Shown here: piece after piece, positions 7,641-15,692 of the stretch
Layout of the letters: each line of letters starts with the position of its first letter
How positions within the stretch are numbered: the stretch's first letter is position 1
Source: Polynucleobacter sp. MWH-P3-07-1
GTDB lineage: Bacteria; Pseudomonadota; Gammaproteobacteria; Burkholderiales; Burkholderiaceae
NCBI RefSeq assembly: GCF_018687555.1
Contig: NZ_CP061296.1
Location: 682,001-746,000 of the forward strand
DNA: 64,000 nt
Reading direction: 5' to 3'
Translations under genes and position numbers: made by a program
The notes under the pieces: generated by a model
What the model was told of the DNA's origin: nothing
The model's database searches: none
The model's input: only the letters and a program-made list of their open reading frames with translations

Positions 7641-8262
7641 ATTTCTCTTGCATCAACTTGAGCATCGCCTGCAGATCTTCTAGGGAAGATTGTTTGAGGT
7701 TCTGAATCACTCCGCCATATTCAGCGGGGGTGCGATTCTGGCTCAGCTTAAATTTACCAACCAGACTCGAAATCTTGATTTCAATTCCAACAATCGCTTT
7801 GAGCATCATTTGGACATAATCTTCGGGGGCATCATCGAGCTTCCAATCGGATTGGTAAGTGGGCTCATGAGTGTCGGTGAGTTGAGAGACATGTTGACGA
7901 ATCCATTGCGGATCCTCTTTCAGGCTCAGTGTCCCCTGAGCATGCACCACGGCGTAATTCCAAGTGGGAACCACTTTGCCGGTTTCATATTTGGATGGAT
8001 ACCAGGCCGGGGTAATGTAAGCCTCTGGACCATGAAATATAGCGGTCAGTTGGACGTCACCCATTTGGGCTAATTTAGCTAAAGGGTTCATTCTGGCGAT
8101 ATGGCCATGTAAATATTGGCCATCTTTGCTCGCCATCAAAGGGATGTGATTAATTTCTAGCTCACCAGCGGCGTTGGCAATCAGGGTGGCGAGGGGATAT
8201 TCACCCATGACCTTGAATAAGATCTCACGATCCTCAACTAAAAAATGCTTGGGTAGGTACAT
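7639..8262 (-). CDS. FMN-binding negative regulator, PaiB-like
   Basis: A 207-residue protein of the PaiB family: MYLPKHFLVEDREILF at the start, then ATLIANAAGELEINHIPLM, HGHIARMNPLAK, FHGPEAYITPAWYPSK and VPTWNYAVVHAQG. These form the FMN-binding split-barrel core. The B. subtilis relative represses sporulation and protease genes; here the role is unknown. I use the ATG at 8262, which fits the family N-terminus. The open frame extends to a GTG at 8292 with ten extra residues. It ends over the shared terminator. Confidence 0.85.
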   Translation of the reverse strand: MYLPKHFLVEDREILFKVMGEYPLATLIANAAGELEINHIPLMASKDGQYLHGHIARMNPLAKLAQMGDVQLTAIFHGPEAYITPAWYPSKYETGKVVPTWNYAVVHAQGTLSLKEDPQWIRQHVSQLTDTHEPTYQSDWKLDDAPEDYVQMMLKAIVGIEIKISSLVGKFKLSQNRTPAEYGGVIQNLKQSSLEDLQAMLKLMQEK

Positions 8263-8336
8263 AAGTGTCTCGACTGAATTGGTATTTCTCACAGTGTATT
8301 ACTACCACTCCCCATAGCTTGCTTACTTGCCCCAGA

Positions 8337-8351
8337 TGAGAATTATTCTCA
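8337..8351. promoter_or_regulatory. Perfect 7-1-7 Fur box upstream of feoA
   Basis: TGAGAATTATTCTCA is a perfect palindrome of the 7-1-7 Fur type (consensus TGATAAT-N-ATTATCA). It lies 54 bases before the feoA start. With the second box at 8364 it indicates iron-dependent repression of feoAB. Confidence 0.8.
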
Positions 8352-8360
8352 CTTTATCGC

Positions 8361-8382
8361 TATAATGAGAACCATTCCCATT
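8361..8382 (+). promoter_or_regulatory. Second Fur box with a -10 element before feoA
   Basis: TATAAT (8361-8366) is a consensus -10 hexamer, and AATGAGAACCATTCCCATT (8364-8382) overlaps it as a second Fur box. Bound Fur would cover the promoter. The 19-mer differs at only two positions from the site at 35557 before the RND operon. Confidence 0.75.
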
Positions 8383-8404
8383 AAATGCCAAAAGTGCCAT
8401 ATTC

Positions 8405-8647
8405 ATGCTTTTAGACCAGGCTTCCTTAGGTACCCTTTTTAGGGTTAAAGGCGTTCTACCTTCGACAAGCACCCCTGAAGTGAAGGGGCAATTGGAAGAC
8501 ATTGGTTTTTTGACTGGCGAGCAGGTCACCGTCTTACGCAAAGGTCTTTTTGGTAAAGGGCCAATTCTGGTGCGGGTGGGCTCTTCCACTTTTGCCTTGC
8601 GTGAGAACGAAGCCAAGCTGATTGAGTTAGAAGCGATTGCATCATGA
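8405..8647 (+). CDS. feoA: Ferrous iron transport protein FeoA
   Basis: An 80-residue SH3-like cytoplasmic protein that assists FeoB-mediated Fe(II) uptake. The segment GQLEDIGFLTGEQVTVLRKG and the C-terminal VGSSTFALRENEAKLIEL fit FeoA. It is the first gene of feoAB and its TGA overlaps the feoB ATG (ATGA at 8644), giving coupled translation. Two Fur boxes lie upstream. No conventional ribosome site precedes the ATG. feoC is not present. Confidence 0.92.
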   Translation: MLLDQASLGTLFRVKGVLPSTSTPEVKGQLEDIGFLTGEQVTVLRKGLFGKGPILVRVGSSTFALRENEAKLIELEAIAS

Positions 8648-10557
8648 CAGAGTCACGGATTCATTTCTTCGCCAAAGAACCTTTAGTTGCGTTATTGGGT
8701 AATCCCAATTGCGGTAAGACCGCACTTTTCAATTTATTGACCGGTAGTCGACAAAAGGTCGCTAATTATTCTGGTGTGACAGTGGAGCGCAAAGAGGGTA
8801 ATTTAACTCTCGCATCTGGCAAGGTCGTTCGGATCTTAGATTTGCCAGGTGCTTACAGTTTGTATCCCCGTTCACTGGATGAGCGTGTGACTTGCGATGT
8901 GTTGCATGGGAGAGCCGCTGGGGAAAAAAGACCCGACCTCGTGCTTTGTGTGCTCAATGCCATGAACTTACGCGCCAATCTGCGTTTAGTCTTGGCCGCT
9001 AAGCGCTTGGGTTTGCCTTGTGTGGTTGTGCTCAATATGGTCGATATTGCCAAACGTCACGGTTTGCAAATTGATGAGCAGGCCTTAGCAAAAGAGTTAG
9101 GTATGCCGGTAATCCCTACGATCGGTATTCAGGCTAGAGGGGCTGATGATCTCAAATCCTATTTAGCGCAATTGGATTGGCGTAATCTCGCTGCGCTCTC
9201 TAACACCTCGCTTGATCAAGGTGATGAAACGGTCATTGCACACTCTGAGCATATCGAGTCAGACAATATTCAAGTTCATCGCATTCTCAAAAAACTTAAT
9301 CTAGATCATGTGATTCCAGACCACTTCAGCGATCGTCTGGATTCTGTCTTGTTGCACCCGATCATCGGCCCAATCATTTTGACGGTCTTACTGTTCTTTA
9401 TCTTTCAGGCAGTCTTCTCTTGGGCAGTCTTTCCAATGGAGCTCATTAAGCTTGGCCTTGAATACTTGGGCGGCTTGCTTACTCAGTTCCTGCCAGACAA
9501 TTGGTTCAGAAGTTTATTGATCGATGGCATTTTGGCGGGGGTAGGGGGTGTATTGACCTTCCTGCCACAGATTCTGATTCTATTCTTCTTCATCCTCGCT
9601 TTAGAAGAGTCTGGTTATTTACCCAGAGCTGCTTATTTATTAGATCGTTTAATGGGTCGAGCTGGCTTATCAGGCCGATCTTTTATTCCCTTGCTATCAA
9701 GTTTTGCCTGCGCAATCCCAGGCATTATGGCGACGCGGAGTATCTCGAATGCCCGCGATCGTTTAATTACCATTCTGATTGCACCGATGATGACCTGTTC
9801 AGCGCGTTTGCCGGTTTACGCTTTGCTGATCTCTGCATTTATCCCGCATACCAAGCTCTGGTTTGATCTCGACTTGCAAGGTCTAGTCTTATTTGCCCTT
9901 TACCTTGCCGGCATTCTTGGGGCAATGGGGGTAGCTTGGTTGCTTAAGCACTTCACTAGTAAGCAATTCAAAGTGAATGCACTGATGATGGAGTTACCCA
10001 GTTATCACTTACCCAGATTGAGCAATCTTGCAATTAGTCTATGGCAACGCGCAGAGATTTTTCTGAGACGTGTTGGCGGAATCATCTTGCTAATGACCGT
10101 TGCCTTATGGGCGCTGTCGAGTTTTCCATTACCACCTGAGGGTGCAACAGGAGCACCGATTCAATACAGCATCGCGGGCATGTTAGGCCATGCTTTATCG
10201 ATTGTGTTTGCGCCGATTGGCTTTAACTGGCAAATCAGTATTGCCTTGGTTCCTGGTATGGCAGCGCGTGAAGTCGTTGTCAGCTCATTGGCAACGGTAT
10301 ACGCCTTATCCAGCACTGGCGCTGATGCAGCCAGTGCGCTCGTGCCTTTAATTTCTTCTACCTGGAGCTTAGCGACTGCACTGTCTTTACTGGCCTGGTT
10401 TGTGTTTGCTCCTCAGTGCCTATCGACGATTGCGACTGTCAAACGGGAGACTGGCGGCTGGAAGATTCCCATCATCATGCTCAGCTACCTTTTCGTTCTA
10501 GCTTATCTGGCTTCTTTGATTACCTACCGAATTGCCTTGTTCTTCGGTCTAGGTTAA
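8644..10557 (+). CDS. feoB: Ferrous iron transporter FeoB
   Basis: A 637-residue inner-membrane Fe(II) transporter with an N-terminal GTPase domain. G1 is GNPNCGKT (19-26), followed by VTVERKEG (switch), DLPGAYSL (G3) and NMVD (G4). The membrane part has two Gate motifs, SGRSFIPLLSSFACAIPGIM and LVPGMAAREVVVSSL, each with the Cys or Glu typical of FeoB. At 637 residues it is a compact version of the family. Cotranscribed with feoA and expected to be induced by iron limitation through the upstream Fur boxes. Confidence 0.96.
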   Translation: MTESRIHFFAKEPLVALLGNPNCGKTALFNLLTGSRQKVANYSGVTVERKEGNLTLASGKVVRILDLPGAYSLYPRSLDERVTCDVLHGRAAGEKRPDLVLCVLNAMNLRANLRLVLAAKRLGLPCVVVLNMVDIAKRHGLQIDEQALAKELGMPVIPTIGIQARGADDLKSYLAQLDWRNLAALSNTSLDQGDETVIAHSEHIESDNIQVHRILKKLNLDHVIPDHFSDRLDSVLLHPIIGPIILTVLLFFIFQAVFSWAVFPMELIKLGLEYLGGLLTQFLPDNWFRSLLIDGILAGVGGVLTFLPQILILFFFILALEESGYLPRAAYLLDRLMGRAGLSGRSFIPLLSSFACAIPGIMATRSISNARDRLITILIAPMMTCSARLPVYALLISAFIPHTKLWFDLDLQGLVLFALYLAGILGAMGVAWLLKHFTSKQFKVNALMMELPSYHLPRLSNLAISLWQRAEIFLRRVGGIILLMTVALWALSSFPLPPEGATGAPIQYSIAGMLGHALSIVFAPIGFNWQISIALVPGMAAREVVVSSLATVYALSSTGADAASALVPLISSTWSLATALSLLAWFVFAPQCLSTIATVKRETGGWKIPIIMLSYLFVLAYLASLITYRIALFFGLG

Positions 10558-10658
10558 ACCCTGATCTACCCGTTTTAAGCCTCTTTTTCCTCTAGTGTGC
10601 GGTAAGATATTTGCAGATGTATCGCAGCAAATAATAAAAATACATTACAGGAGATAGT

Positions 10659-11702
10659 ATGAGTTCACGTCGTCAATTTATGAAGACAGTTTCTGCATCC
10701 GGTGCAGGAATCGTAGCGGCTTCTACAGTGGGTTTAATGCCAGAAGCCTCAGCACATCCAACTTCCCAATGGGGTGGAGAAATTTATAACGGACCTCATG
10801 AAATGGTGAAGAATTGCAAGATTCTCACCATGATGAATGCCGATGGTACTGAGAGTATGGGTGTCGTTACGCCCAAGGGCGTCATCGATGTGCGTGCGGT
10901 TGCTAAGAAACTCAAGATTGCAGCCCCAATTACCCTCGATCAATTATTGCAAGAGGGTAATGCCGCTGGCTTTAATAAAGTGGTCGCGGGCGCAGATCGG
11001 TCTGGCGTTCCTTATTTAGATGAATCCAAGATCTCTTATGGTCGTCTATTTGTTAATCCAGGCAAGATTGTTTGTGTTGGTCTTAACTATCGTCAGCATG
11101 CTGATGAGATTGGTATGGCTCGTCCCCGCGTGCCACCGCTCTTTAATAAATACAACAATAGTCTGACCTCACACAATTGCATCCTCAGAATACCGCCACC
11201 AGAAGTCTCTTATAAGCTTGACTACGAGACAGAGCTCTTGATCGTGGTTGGTAAGCGCATGCGCAATGTTCCAGAGGCAGAGACGCTGAACTACGTTGCT
11301 GGTTATTGCACTTCGAATGATTTCTCCTCACGCGATCTACAACTTGAGACCCCCAGTGTTCAGTGGATGATTGGTAAGACCTTGGATCAATATGCACCAA
11401 TTGGACCTTACTTTGTGAGTGCTGATCGAGTAGGCGATCCCAATAAACTACAAGTACAAACCTTTGTGAACGGAGAAATGCGTCAGAACTCGAATACCTC
11501 TGACTTTATTCACAATACCCAAAAGATGTTGTCCTATATCAGCACCTATTGGGCATTAGAGCCAGGTGATATTGTCTTTACAGGTACCCCTCAGGGCGTG
11601 ATCTTGGGTTATCCAAAAGATAAACAAGTGTGGCTCAAGAAAGGCGACGTAGTAGTGAGCGTCGTCGAGAAACTGGGTGAATTGAAGTTCACCTTGGGTT
11701 AA
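10659..11702 (+). CDS. FAH family hydrolase/isomerase with Tat signal (copy 2)
   Basis: A 347-residue paralogue of the gene at 1876. It begins with a twin-arginine signal, SSRRQFMKTVSASG, a hydrophobic stretch and an ASA cleavage region. The FAH domain shows VCVGLNYRQHADE, the metal-binding LDYETELLIVVGK, NDFSSRDLQ, and VFTGTPQGV. An AGGAGATAGT ribosome site precedes the ATG. Although both copies are exported, the two differ much in sequence, so they probably act on different substrates. A terminator follows directly, so it is monocistronic. Confidence 0.85.
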   Translation: MSSRRQFMKTVSASGAGIVAASTVGLMPEASAHPTSQWGGEIYNGPHEMVKNCKILTMMNADGTESMGVVTPKGVIDVRAVAKKLKIAAPITLDQLLQEGNAAGFNKVVAGADRSGVPYLDESKISYGRLFVNPGKIVCVGLNYRQHADEIGMARPRVPPLFNKYNNSLTSHNCILRIPPPEVSYKLDYETELLIVVGKRMRNVPEAETLNYVAGYCTSNDFSSRDLQLETPSVQWMIGKTLDQYAPIGPYFVSADRVGDPNKLQVQTFVNGEMRQNSNTSDFIHNTQKMLSYISTYWALEPGDIVFTGTPQGVILGYPKDKQVWLKKGDVVVSVVEKLGELKFTLG

Positions 11703-11720
11703 CTGCTCAGCACTGTAGAG

Positions 11721-11744
11721 AAGCCACCTTAGGGTGGCTTTTTT
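11721..11744 (+). terminator. Intrinsic terminator after FAH copy 2
   Basis: AAGCCACC (11721-11728), loop TTAG, GGTGGCTT (11733-11740) and a T run, 19 bases after the stop codon. Confidence 0.92.
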
Positions 11745-11798
11745 ATTGCACTGGGTTACTTCAGCACACAAATCGATTCATTGCTAAACTCTCGCATC

Positions 11799-12584
11799 AT
11801 GACGATGCGCGCTCGCTTTCTCTCTCAATGTGTAGTTTGTTTGATGGCCTTAGCGCCTCTGGCAAGCTATGCCGTATTGCAAGATGAGATTCAGGTCTAT
11901 GACGATGAGATCAATGCTAAGGGCGAGCAAAGTCTCGAGCTGCATATCAACAATACCCCCAATGGCTTAGTGACTCCGAGTTACCCAGGTGAGGTGATGA
12001 ATAATCACAACACCCGCATTACTCCTGAGTATGCCTATGGCCTAGGACACGATCTTGAAGCTGGTTTTTATATCAACTCCGTGGTGAGTGGTGGAACATG
12101 GAACTACGCTGGCGCTAAAGTCAGAATGAAATACCTTCCCATCATGGAAGATAAGGGCTACCCCTTTTTTGCTGGCGTTAACGTCGAACTCTCAAACACT
12201 CTGCCGCAGTATGAGCAATCTCGCTATAACGGTGAAGCCCGTTTCATTTTGGGCAAGCATGTTGATAAATGGCTATTTGTGATTAACCCGATTTTTGATC
12301 AACAACTCTCACAGCCCTATGTTCATCAAGCGCCTGACTTCAATACAGCGATTCGGGTCTCAAGAGAGGTTGCTCCAGATTGGGCAGTGGGTACGGAGTT
12401 CTATTCCAATTACAACCAAATTGGTAGCGGTCCGATTGCCAATCCCAATACTCAACAGTTAGTCTTTCTCAAAGTGTATTGCGATGCAGGGCCGATGCCG
12501 TTTCAGGCGGGTGTTGGTAGAGGCTTTACCAACAGTAGTGATACTTGGACTGTTATGACGATTCTGTCGATTCCATTGCCATAA
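11799..12584 (+). CDS. Putative outer-membrane beta-barrel protein
   Basis: A 261-residue exported protein. After a signal peptide ending near ASYA comes VLQDEIQVYDDEINAKGEQSLELHINNTPNG, followed by alternating hydrophobic and polar strands (TPEYAYGLGHDLEAGFYIN, AGVNVELSNT, WAVGTEFYSNY) typical of outer-membrane barrels; the chain ends in LSIPLP. I do not recognise a named family. I chose the ATG at 11799; the frame runs back to a TTG at 11781 and there is an alternative ATG at 11805. It ends two bases before the SemiSWEET gene, suggesting one transcript. Confidence 0.7.
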   Translation: MTMRARFLSQCVVCLMALAPLASYAVLQDEIQVYDDEINAKGEQSLELHINNTPNGLVTPSYPGEVMNNHNTRITPEYAYGLGHDLEAGFYINSVVSGGTWNYAGAKVRMKYLPIMEDKGYPFFAGVNVELSNTLPQYEQSRYNGEARFILGKHVDKWLFVINPIFDQQLSQPYVHQAPDFNTAIRVSREVAPDWAVGTEFYSNYNQIGSGPIANPNTQQLVFLKVYCDAGPMPFQAGVGRGFTNSSDTWTVMTILSIPLP

Positions 12585-12586
12585 AC

Positions 12587-12859
12587 ATGCAAATAGAAGC
12601 CCACCAAGTTGAATGGATTGGCTACTTAGCTGCTTTTTTAACCACCTGTGCCTTTGTTCCACAAGCGGTTCAGTCCTGGAGGACGCGCGATCTTTCTGGG
12701 ATTTCTTTGGGGATGTATTCCTTATTTACCCTGGGAGTGGGGCTTTGGCTCGTGTACGGTCTGATTATTGAGAAGTGGCCCTTGATTCTGGCCAATGCGA
12801 CTACCTTTGCTTTGGCGCTCAGTATTTTGGTTTTAAAGCTGCGTTATTTGCGTAAATAA
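12587..12859 (+). CDS. SemiSWEET family sugar transporter
   Basis: A 90-residue membrane protein with three predicted helices and the family PQ motif in FLTTCAFVPQAVQSWRTRDLSGIS. SemiSWEETs work as dimers to let sugars pass the inner membrane; relatives are also called MtN3/PQ-loop proteins. The ATG at 12587 lies two bases after the stop of the barrel protein. The longer open frame from 12545 overlaps that gene and is unlikely. Substrate not readable. Confidence 0.87.
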   Translation: MQIEAHQVEWIGYLAAFLTTCAFVPQAVQSWRTRDLSGISLGMYSLFTLGVGLWLVYGLIIEKWPLILANATTFALALSILVLKLRYLRK

Positions 12860-12912
12860 ACCCAAAAAGCGCATTTCACAATCCCGTTAATGATCTGCGC
12901 TAGAATCATCGC

Positions 12913-13071
12913 ATGTACATGTTTCTGCCATTTCTGACAGCGTTCTTGGGCTTGCTATTGGCCTGGTTTGAGAAGCGCTTTGCTGCATTAGTATTTCTGG
13001 CAATGACCGTCGGAATTCTGATGTATTGGTTCCACTATCACGCAACCGACGCTCTGAATATCAGCCTGTGA
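12913..13071 (+). CDS. DUF5993 family small membrane protein
   Basis: A 52-residue protein, MYMFLPFLTAFLGLLLAW then FEKRFAALVFLAMTVGILMYWFHYHATDALNISL, with two hydrophobic helices. This matches the small DUF5993 family, typically encoded next to a DsbB-like gene. Its stop codon overlaps the GTG start of the DsbB gene (GTGA at 13068-13071), so translation is coupled. The function is unknown; the conserved pairing suggests a role in disulfide formation or in assembly of the DsbB partner. Confidence 0.8.
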   Translation: MYMFLPFLTAFLGLLLAWFEKRFAALVFLAMTVGILMYWFHYHATDALNISL

Positions 13072-13631
13072 GTAAATCGCACTTACCTTCTCTCTCTTTA
13101 TTAGGCAATCAGCTATCGCTGCTAGCGATTATTGGCATTCTGTCTTATGCCTTTGTAGACCAGCTCTACTTTGGTGAATTGCCTTGCCCACTCTGCCTGA
13201 TGCAACGCATGGGCTTTGTCTTGATGGGATTTGCAATTGTGCTGAATCTGCGCTTTGGTGCGCATTCCTCTCATTACGGTTGGGCTATCTTTAGCGGCTT
13301 AGTTGGCATGATGATTTCATTGCGCCAAATTTTCTTACACATTGCGCCAGGTGACCCTGGTTATGGCAGTCCTTTCCTGGGTCTGCATTTTTATACTTGG
13401 GCTTTTGTTGGTGCACTGGGTTTATTGGGTGGACAAGCGATTTTGCTGATGCTGCCGAATGGGGAAGTGCGCTCCCGTTCTTGGTTTAGCAATCTCCTGG
13501 TGGCCGTTTTTATCCTCCTCGTTTTTGCTAACCTCACTTCCACTTTGGCTGAGTGCGGCTTTGGTCCTTGTGCAGACAATCCAGTCAACTATGACGGGTG
13601 GACTTTGCTGCGTTTCCGTTTCGGTTTCTAA
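13068..13631 (+). CDS. dsbB: Disulfide bond formation protein B (DsbB family)
   Basis: A 187-residue inner-membrane protein with four to five helices. The redox motif CPLC is in LPCPLCLMQRMGF, the quinone-linked pair of DsbB, which reoxidises DsbA. A second cysteine pair lies near the C-terminus (ECGFGPCADN). I place the start at GTG 13068, overlapping the DUF5993 stop by four bases; the frame is open to 13026 but that would overlap the small gene. No dsbA gene is nearby. Confidence 0.87.
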   Translation: MSKSHLPSLSLLGNQLSLLAIIGILSYAFVDQLYFGELPCPLCLMQRMGFVLMGFAIVLNLRFGAHSSHYGWAIFSGLVGMMISLRQIFLHIAPGDPGYGSPFLGLHFYTWAFVGALGLLGGQAILLMLPNGEVRSRSWFSNLLVAVFILLVFANLTSTLAECGFGPCADNPVNYDGWTLLRFRFGF

Positions 13632-13638
13632 ATCCCCG

Positions 13639-14622
13639 ATGCATTACCTGATCAAGGCTGTCAAAAGCCTGTGTTTCCTTTTCTGCTTTGCGTTTCTGAT
13701 TACAAACGTAGAGGCAGCTAATTGGCCTAAAAATCCCATCCGCATCATAGTGACCTTCACCCCGGGTGGTGCGCCCGATATCTTGGCCAGGGTGCTGGCA
13801 CAAAGTTGGCAAAAATCCTTAGGCGTCCCAGTATTGGTGGAGAACAAGCCAGGCTATGGCGGCAATATCGGTGCAGAGTTGGTTGCTAAAAGTGAAGCAG
13901 ATGGCTATACCTTGCTGATTGGTACCGTGGGTATTCATGCGATTAATGGCGCTCTATACGAGAAGATGGCTTTTGATCCGATTAAAGACTTCACGCCCAT
14001 TAGTTTTTTGGCCAGCACTCCCAATGTGTTGATTGTCAATAAACAGCTTGGCATCACTAATCTGCACCAACTGATTGAGTACGCCAAAGCCAATCCCAAT
14101 CAACTCACTTATGGTTCTTCAGGAACCGGTACTTCATTGCATATGTCCGGAGAGCTCTTGCAAGAGATGGCGGGTATACAGATGCGGCATATTCCATATA
14201 AGGGTAGAGCGCAATCCTTACCCGATTTAGTGAGCGGCCGAATCTCGATGCTGTTTGATAATTTATCTTCCGCTTTGCCCTTGATCCAATCTGGGGATGT
14301 GGTCGCGCTAGGAGTCACTACCTTAAAACGCTCACCCGCCGCCCCAGACATTCCGACGCTAGCCGAGCAGGGCTTGCCGGGTTTTGAGGCCACTTCTTGG
14401 TTTTGCCTCATGGCCCCAGCCAATCTTCCACCGGCTTTAGTAAAGCGCCTCAATACTCTGACGCGTAGTGCGCTGAATCAGCCAGAAGTCAGACAAAAAT
14501 TGCTTGCGAGCGCATTAGAGCCTGCGCCGAGCAGCCCCCAAGATTTAACAAAATTGATTCAGTCCGAGTCGGCTAAATGGGGTAAGCTGGTTCATAAGGC
14601 GGGTCTTAGATCAGAGCCTTAA
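13639..14622 (+). CDS. Bug family tripartite tricarboxylate-type binding protein
   Basis: A 327-residue periplasmic solute-binding protein of the Bug/TctC family, abundant in Burkholderiales. A signal peptide ends at NVEAA; the mature part starts NWPKNPIRIIVTFTPGGAPDILAR, then VENKPGYGGNIGAELVAKSEADGYTLL, YGSSGTGTSLHMSGELL and IPYKGRAQSLPDLVSG. The start is taken at the ATG 13639, seven bases after dsbB; the open frame reaches back to 13459 inside dsbB. No membrane subunits are near. Ligand unknown, probably a carboxylate. Confidence 0.88.
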   Translation: MHYLIKAVKSLCFLFCFAFLITNVEAANWPKNPIRIIVTFTPGGAPDILARVLAQSWQKSLGVPVLVENKPGYGGNIGAELVAKSEADGYTLLIGTVGIHAINGALYEKMAFDPIKDFTPISFLASTPNVLIVNKQLGITNLHQLIEYAKANPNQLTYGSSGTGTSLHMSGELLQEMAGIQMRHIPYKGRAQSLPDLVSGRISMLFDNLSSALPLIQSGDVVALGVTTLKRSPAAPDIPTLAEQGLPGFEATSWFCLMAPANLPPALVKRLNTLTRSALNQPEVRQKLLASALEPAPSSPQDLTKLIQSESAKWGKLVHKAGLRSEP

Positions 14623-14756
14623 GAGCTAAAAATATTCTCAAAAAAGACCTTTTTGTTGTCAGCCTGGATTCATTTGAGGCGTTAATAGGGTAAGGGCTTT
14701 AAAAGCCTAGGGGTAGTAAGATAATGATACAGAGACCAAAAATGAAGGGGTCCATC

Positions 14757-15191
14757 ATGAAAAAGATTCAACAATTTCTCGCGCTTGGCGCAACCATCGC
14801 TTTGCTTGTTATATCTCCGCTCTCAATTGCTCATGGCGGTTCATATGTCGGCTGGAATGTCTCGGTTGGCAGCGGCTATCGTCCTGCAGCCTATGGTCCC
14901 GGTTGGGGTGGTTGGGGTCCAGGTTGGCGCGGCAATTGGGCATACGGCGGACCGTATTATGGCTACCCATATGGTGGCTACTATGGCCCACCAGCAGTCT
15001 ATGCTCCGCCTGCAGTAGCTTATGCTCAGCCTGCTGAACCTATGGTGCTCGCAGCGCAACCTCAGCCTCCAGTTTGGTATTTCTGCCCAAGTAGTGGCAA
15101 GTATTTTCCTTACGCACAAGAGTGTGCAACGGGTTGGCAGACCCATCCCGCAATGCCACCCACTGGCAAAGTAACTACACGGCAAAACTAA
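14757..15191 (+). CDS. Gly/Tyr/Pro-rich exported protein
   Basis: A 144-residue exported protein. The signal peptide runs MKKIQQFLALGATIALLVIS to SIAHG. The middle is a low-complexity stretch rich in Gly, Trp, Tyr and Pro. The C-terminal part has WYFCPSSGKYFPYAQECATGW, a two-cysteine motif common in betaproteobacterial envelope proteins. I start at the third ATG of the frame (14757), which has AAGGGG upstream, rather than at 14724. It precedes a glycine-zipper lipoprotein, a frequent pairing. Function unknown. Confidence 0.72.
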   Translation: MKKIQQFLALGATIALLVISPLSIAHGGSYVGWNVSVGSGYRPAAYGPGWGGWGPGWRGNWAYGGPYYGYPYGGYYGPPAVYAPPAVAYAQPAEPMVLAAQPQPPVWYFCPSSGKYFPYAQECATGWQTHPAMPPTGKVTTRQN

Positions 15192-15243
15192 ACAGCTAAC
15201 CTAAATAGCAAACCCATTCAGCATATTGATAGAAAGATTTAGT

Positions 15244-15672
15244 ATGAAACGCATTATTTTTTCGCTCACCATCTTGAGCACGTTGGCAGCGTGTACTTCA
15301 GCGCCTACTGGACCAACCGTAGCGATCATGCCACGCGAAGGTAAACCCTTTGAAGTATTTCAGGCTGAAGATCAGCAGTGCCGTTTGTACGCTACCAATG
15401 CTGTAAAAGATACTTCCGATGCTGCTCTTAAAGAGGGTGTGACTAGTGCAGCTGTCGGTGCGGCTTTAGGTGCTGCGGCCGGTTTAGTGATCGGTGGCGG
15501 AAGTCATACTAACGTTGGAACTGGTGCTGGTGTCGGCATGCTCGGCGGCGCTGGTCTAGGTGCGATGAACGCCTCGGGTAAGCAGAACCAAGCTCAAGAG
15601 CAATACAACATTGCTTATCAACAATGCATGTACGCTAAGGGCAATCAAGTGCCTAGCTATAAATCACACTAA
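15244..15672 (+). CDS. Glycine-zipper lipoprotein
   Basis: A 142-residue lipoprotein. The lipobox is STLAAC, with Cys17. The middle contains a glycine-zipper segment, VGAALGAAAGLVIGGGSH followed by GTGAGVGMLGGAGLGAMNASG, which usually inserts into a membrane. The end has QYNIAYQQCMYAKGN. The ATG at 15244 is preferred over an in-frame start at 15226 because it begins the signal peptide. Probably forms an operon with the upstream exported protein. Confidence 0.78.
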   Translation: MKRIIFSLTILSTLAACTSAPTGPTVAIMPREGKPFEVFQAEDQQCRLYATNAVKDTSDAALKEGVTSAAVGAALGAAAGLVIGGGSHTNVGTGAGVGMLGGAGLGAMNASGKQNQAQEQYNIAYQQCMYAKGNQVPSYKSH

Positions 15673-15692
15673 TTGAGTTGCAAAGCTCGGCA

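Noticed and set aside
8614..8660. Possible frameshift between feoA and feoB
   Set aside because: The overlap is a normal ATGA stop-start coupling; both frames are complete.
13459..13638. N-terminal 60 residues of the open frame before the Bug protein
   Set aside because: They overlap dsbB in another frame; the signal peptide begins at ATG 13639.
14636..14707. A/T hairpin and GGCTTTAAAAGCC palindrome in the gap before 14757
   Set aside because: Stem is weak and the palindrome is too short to call a terminator or operator.
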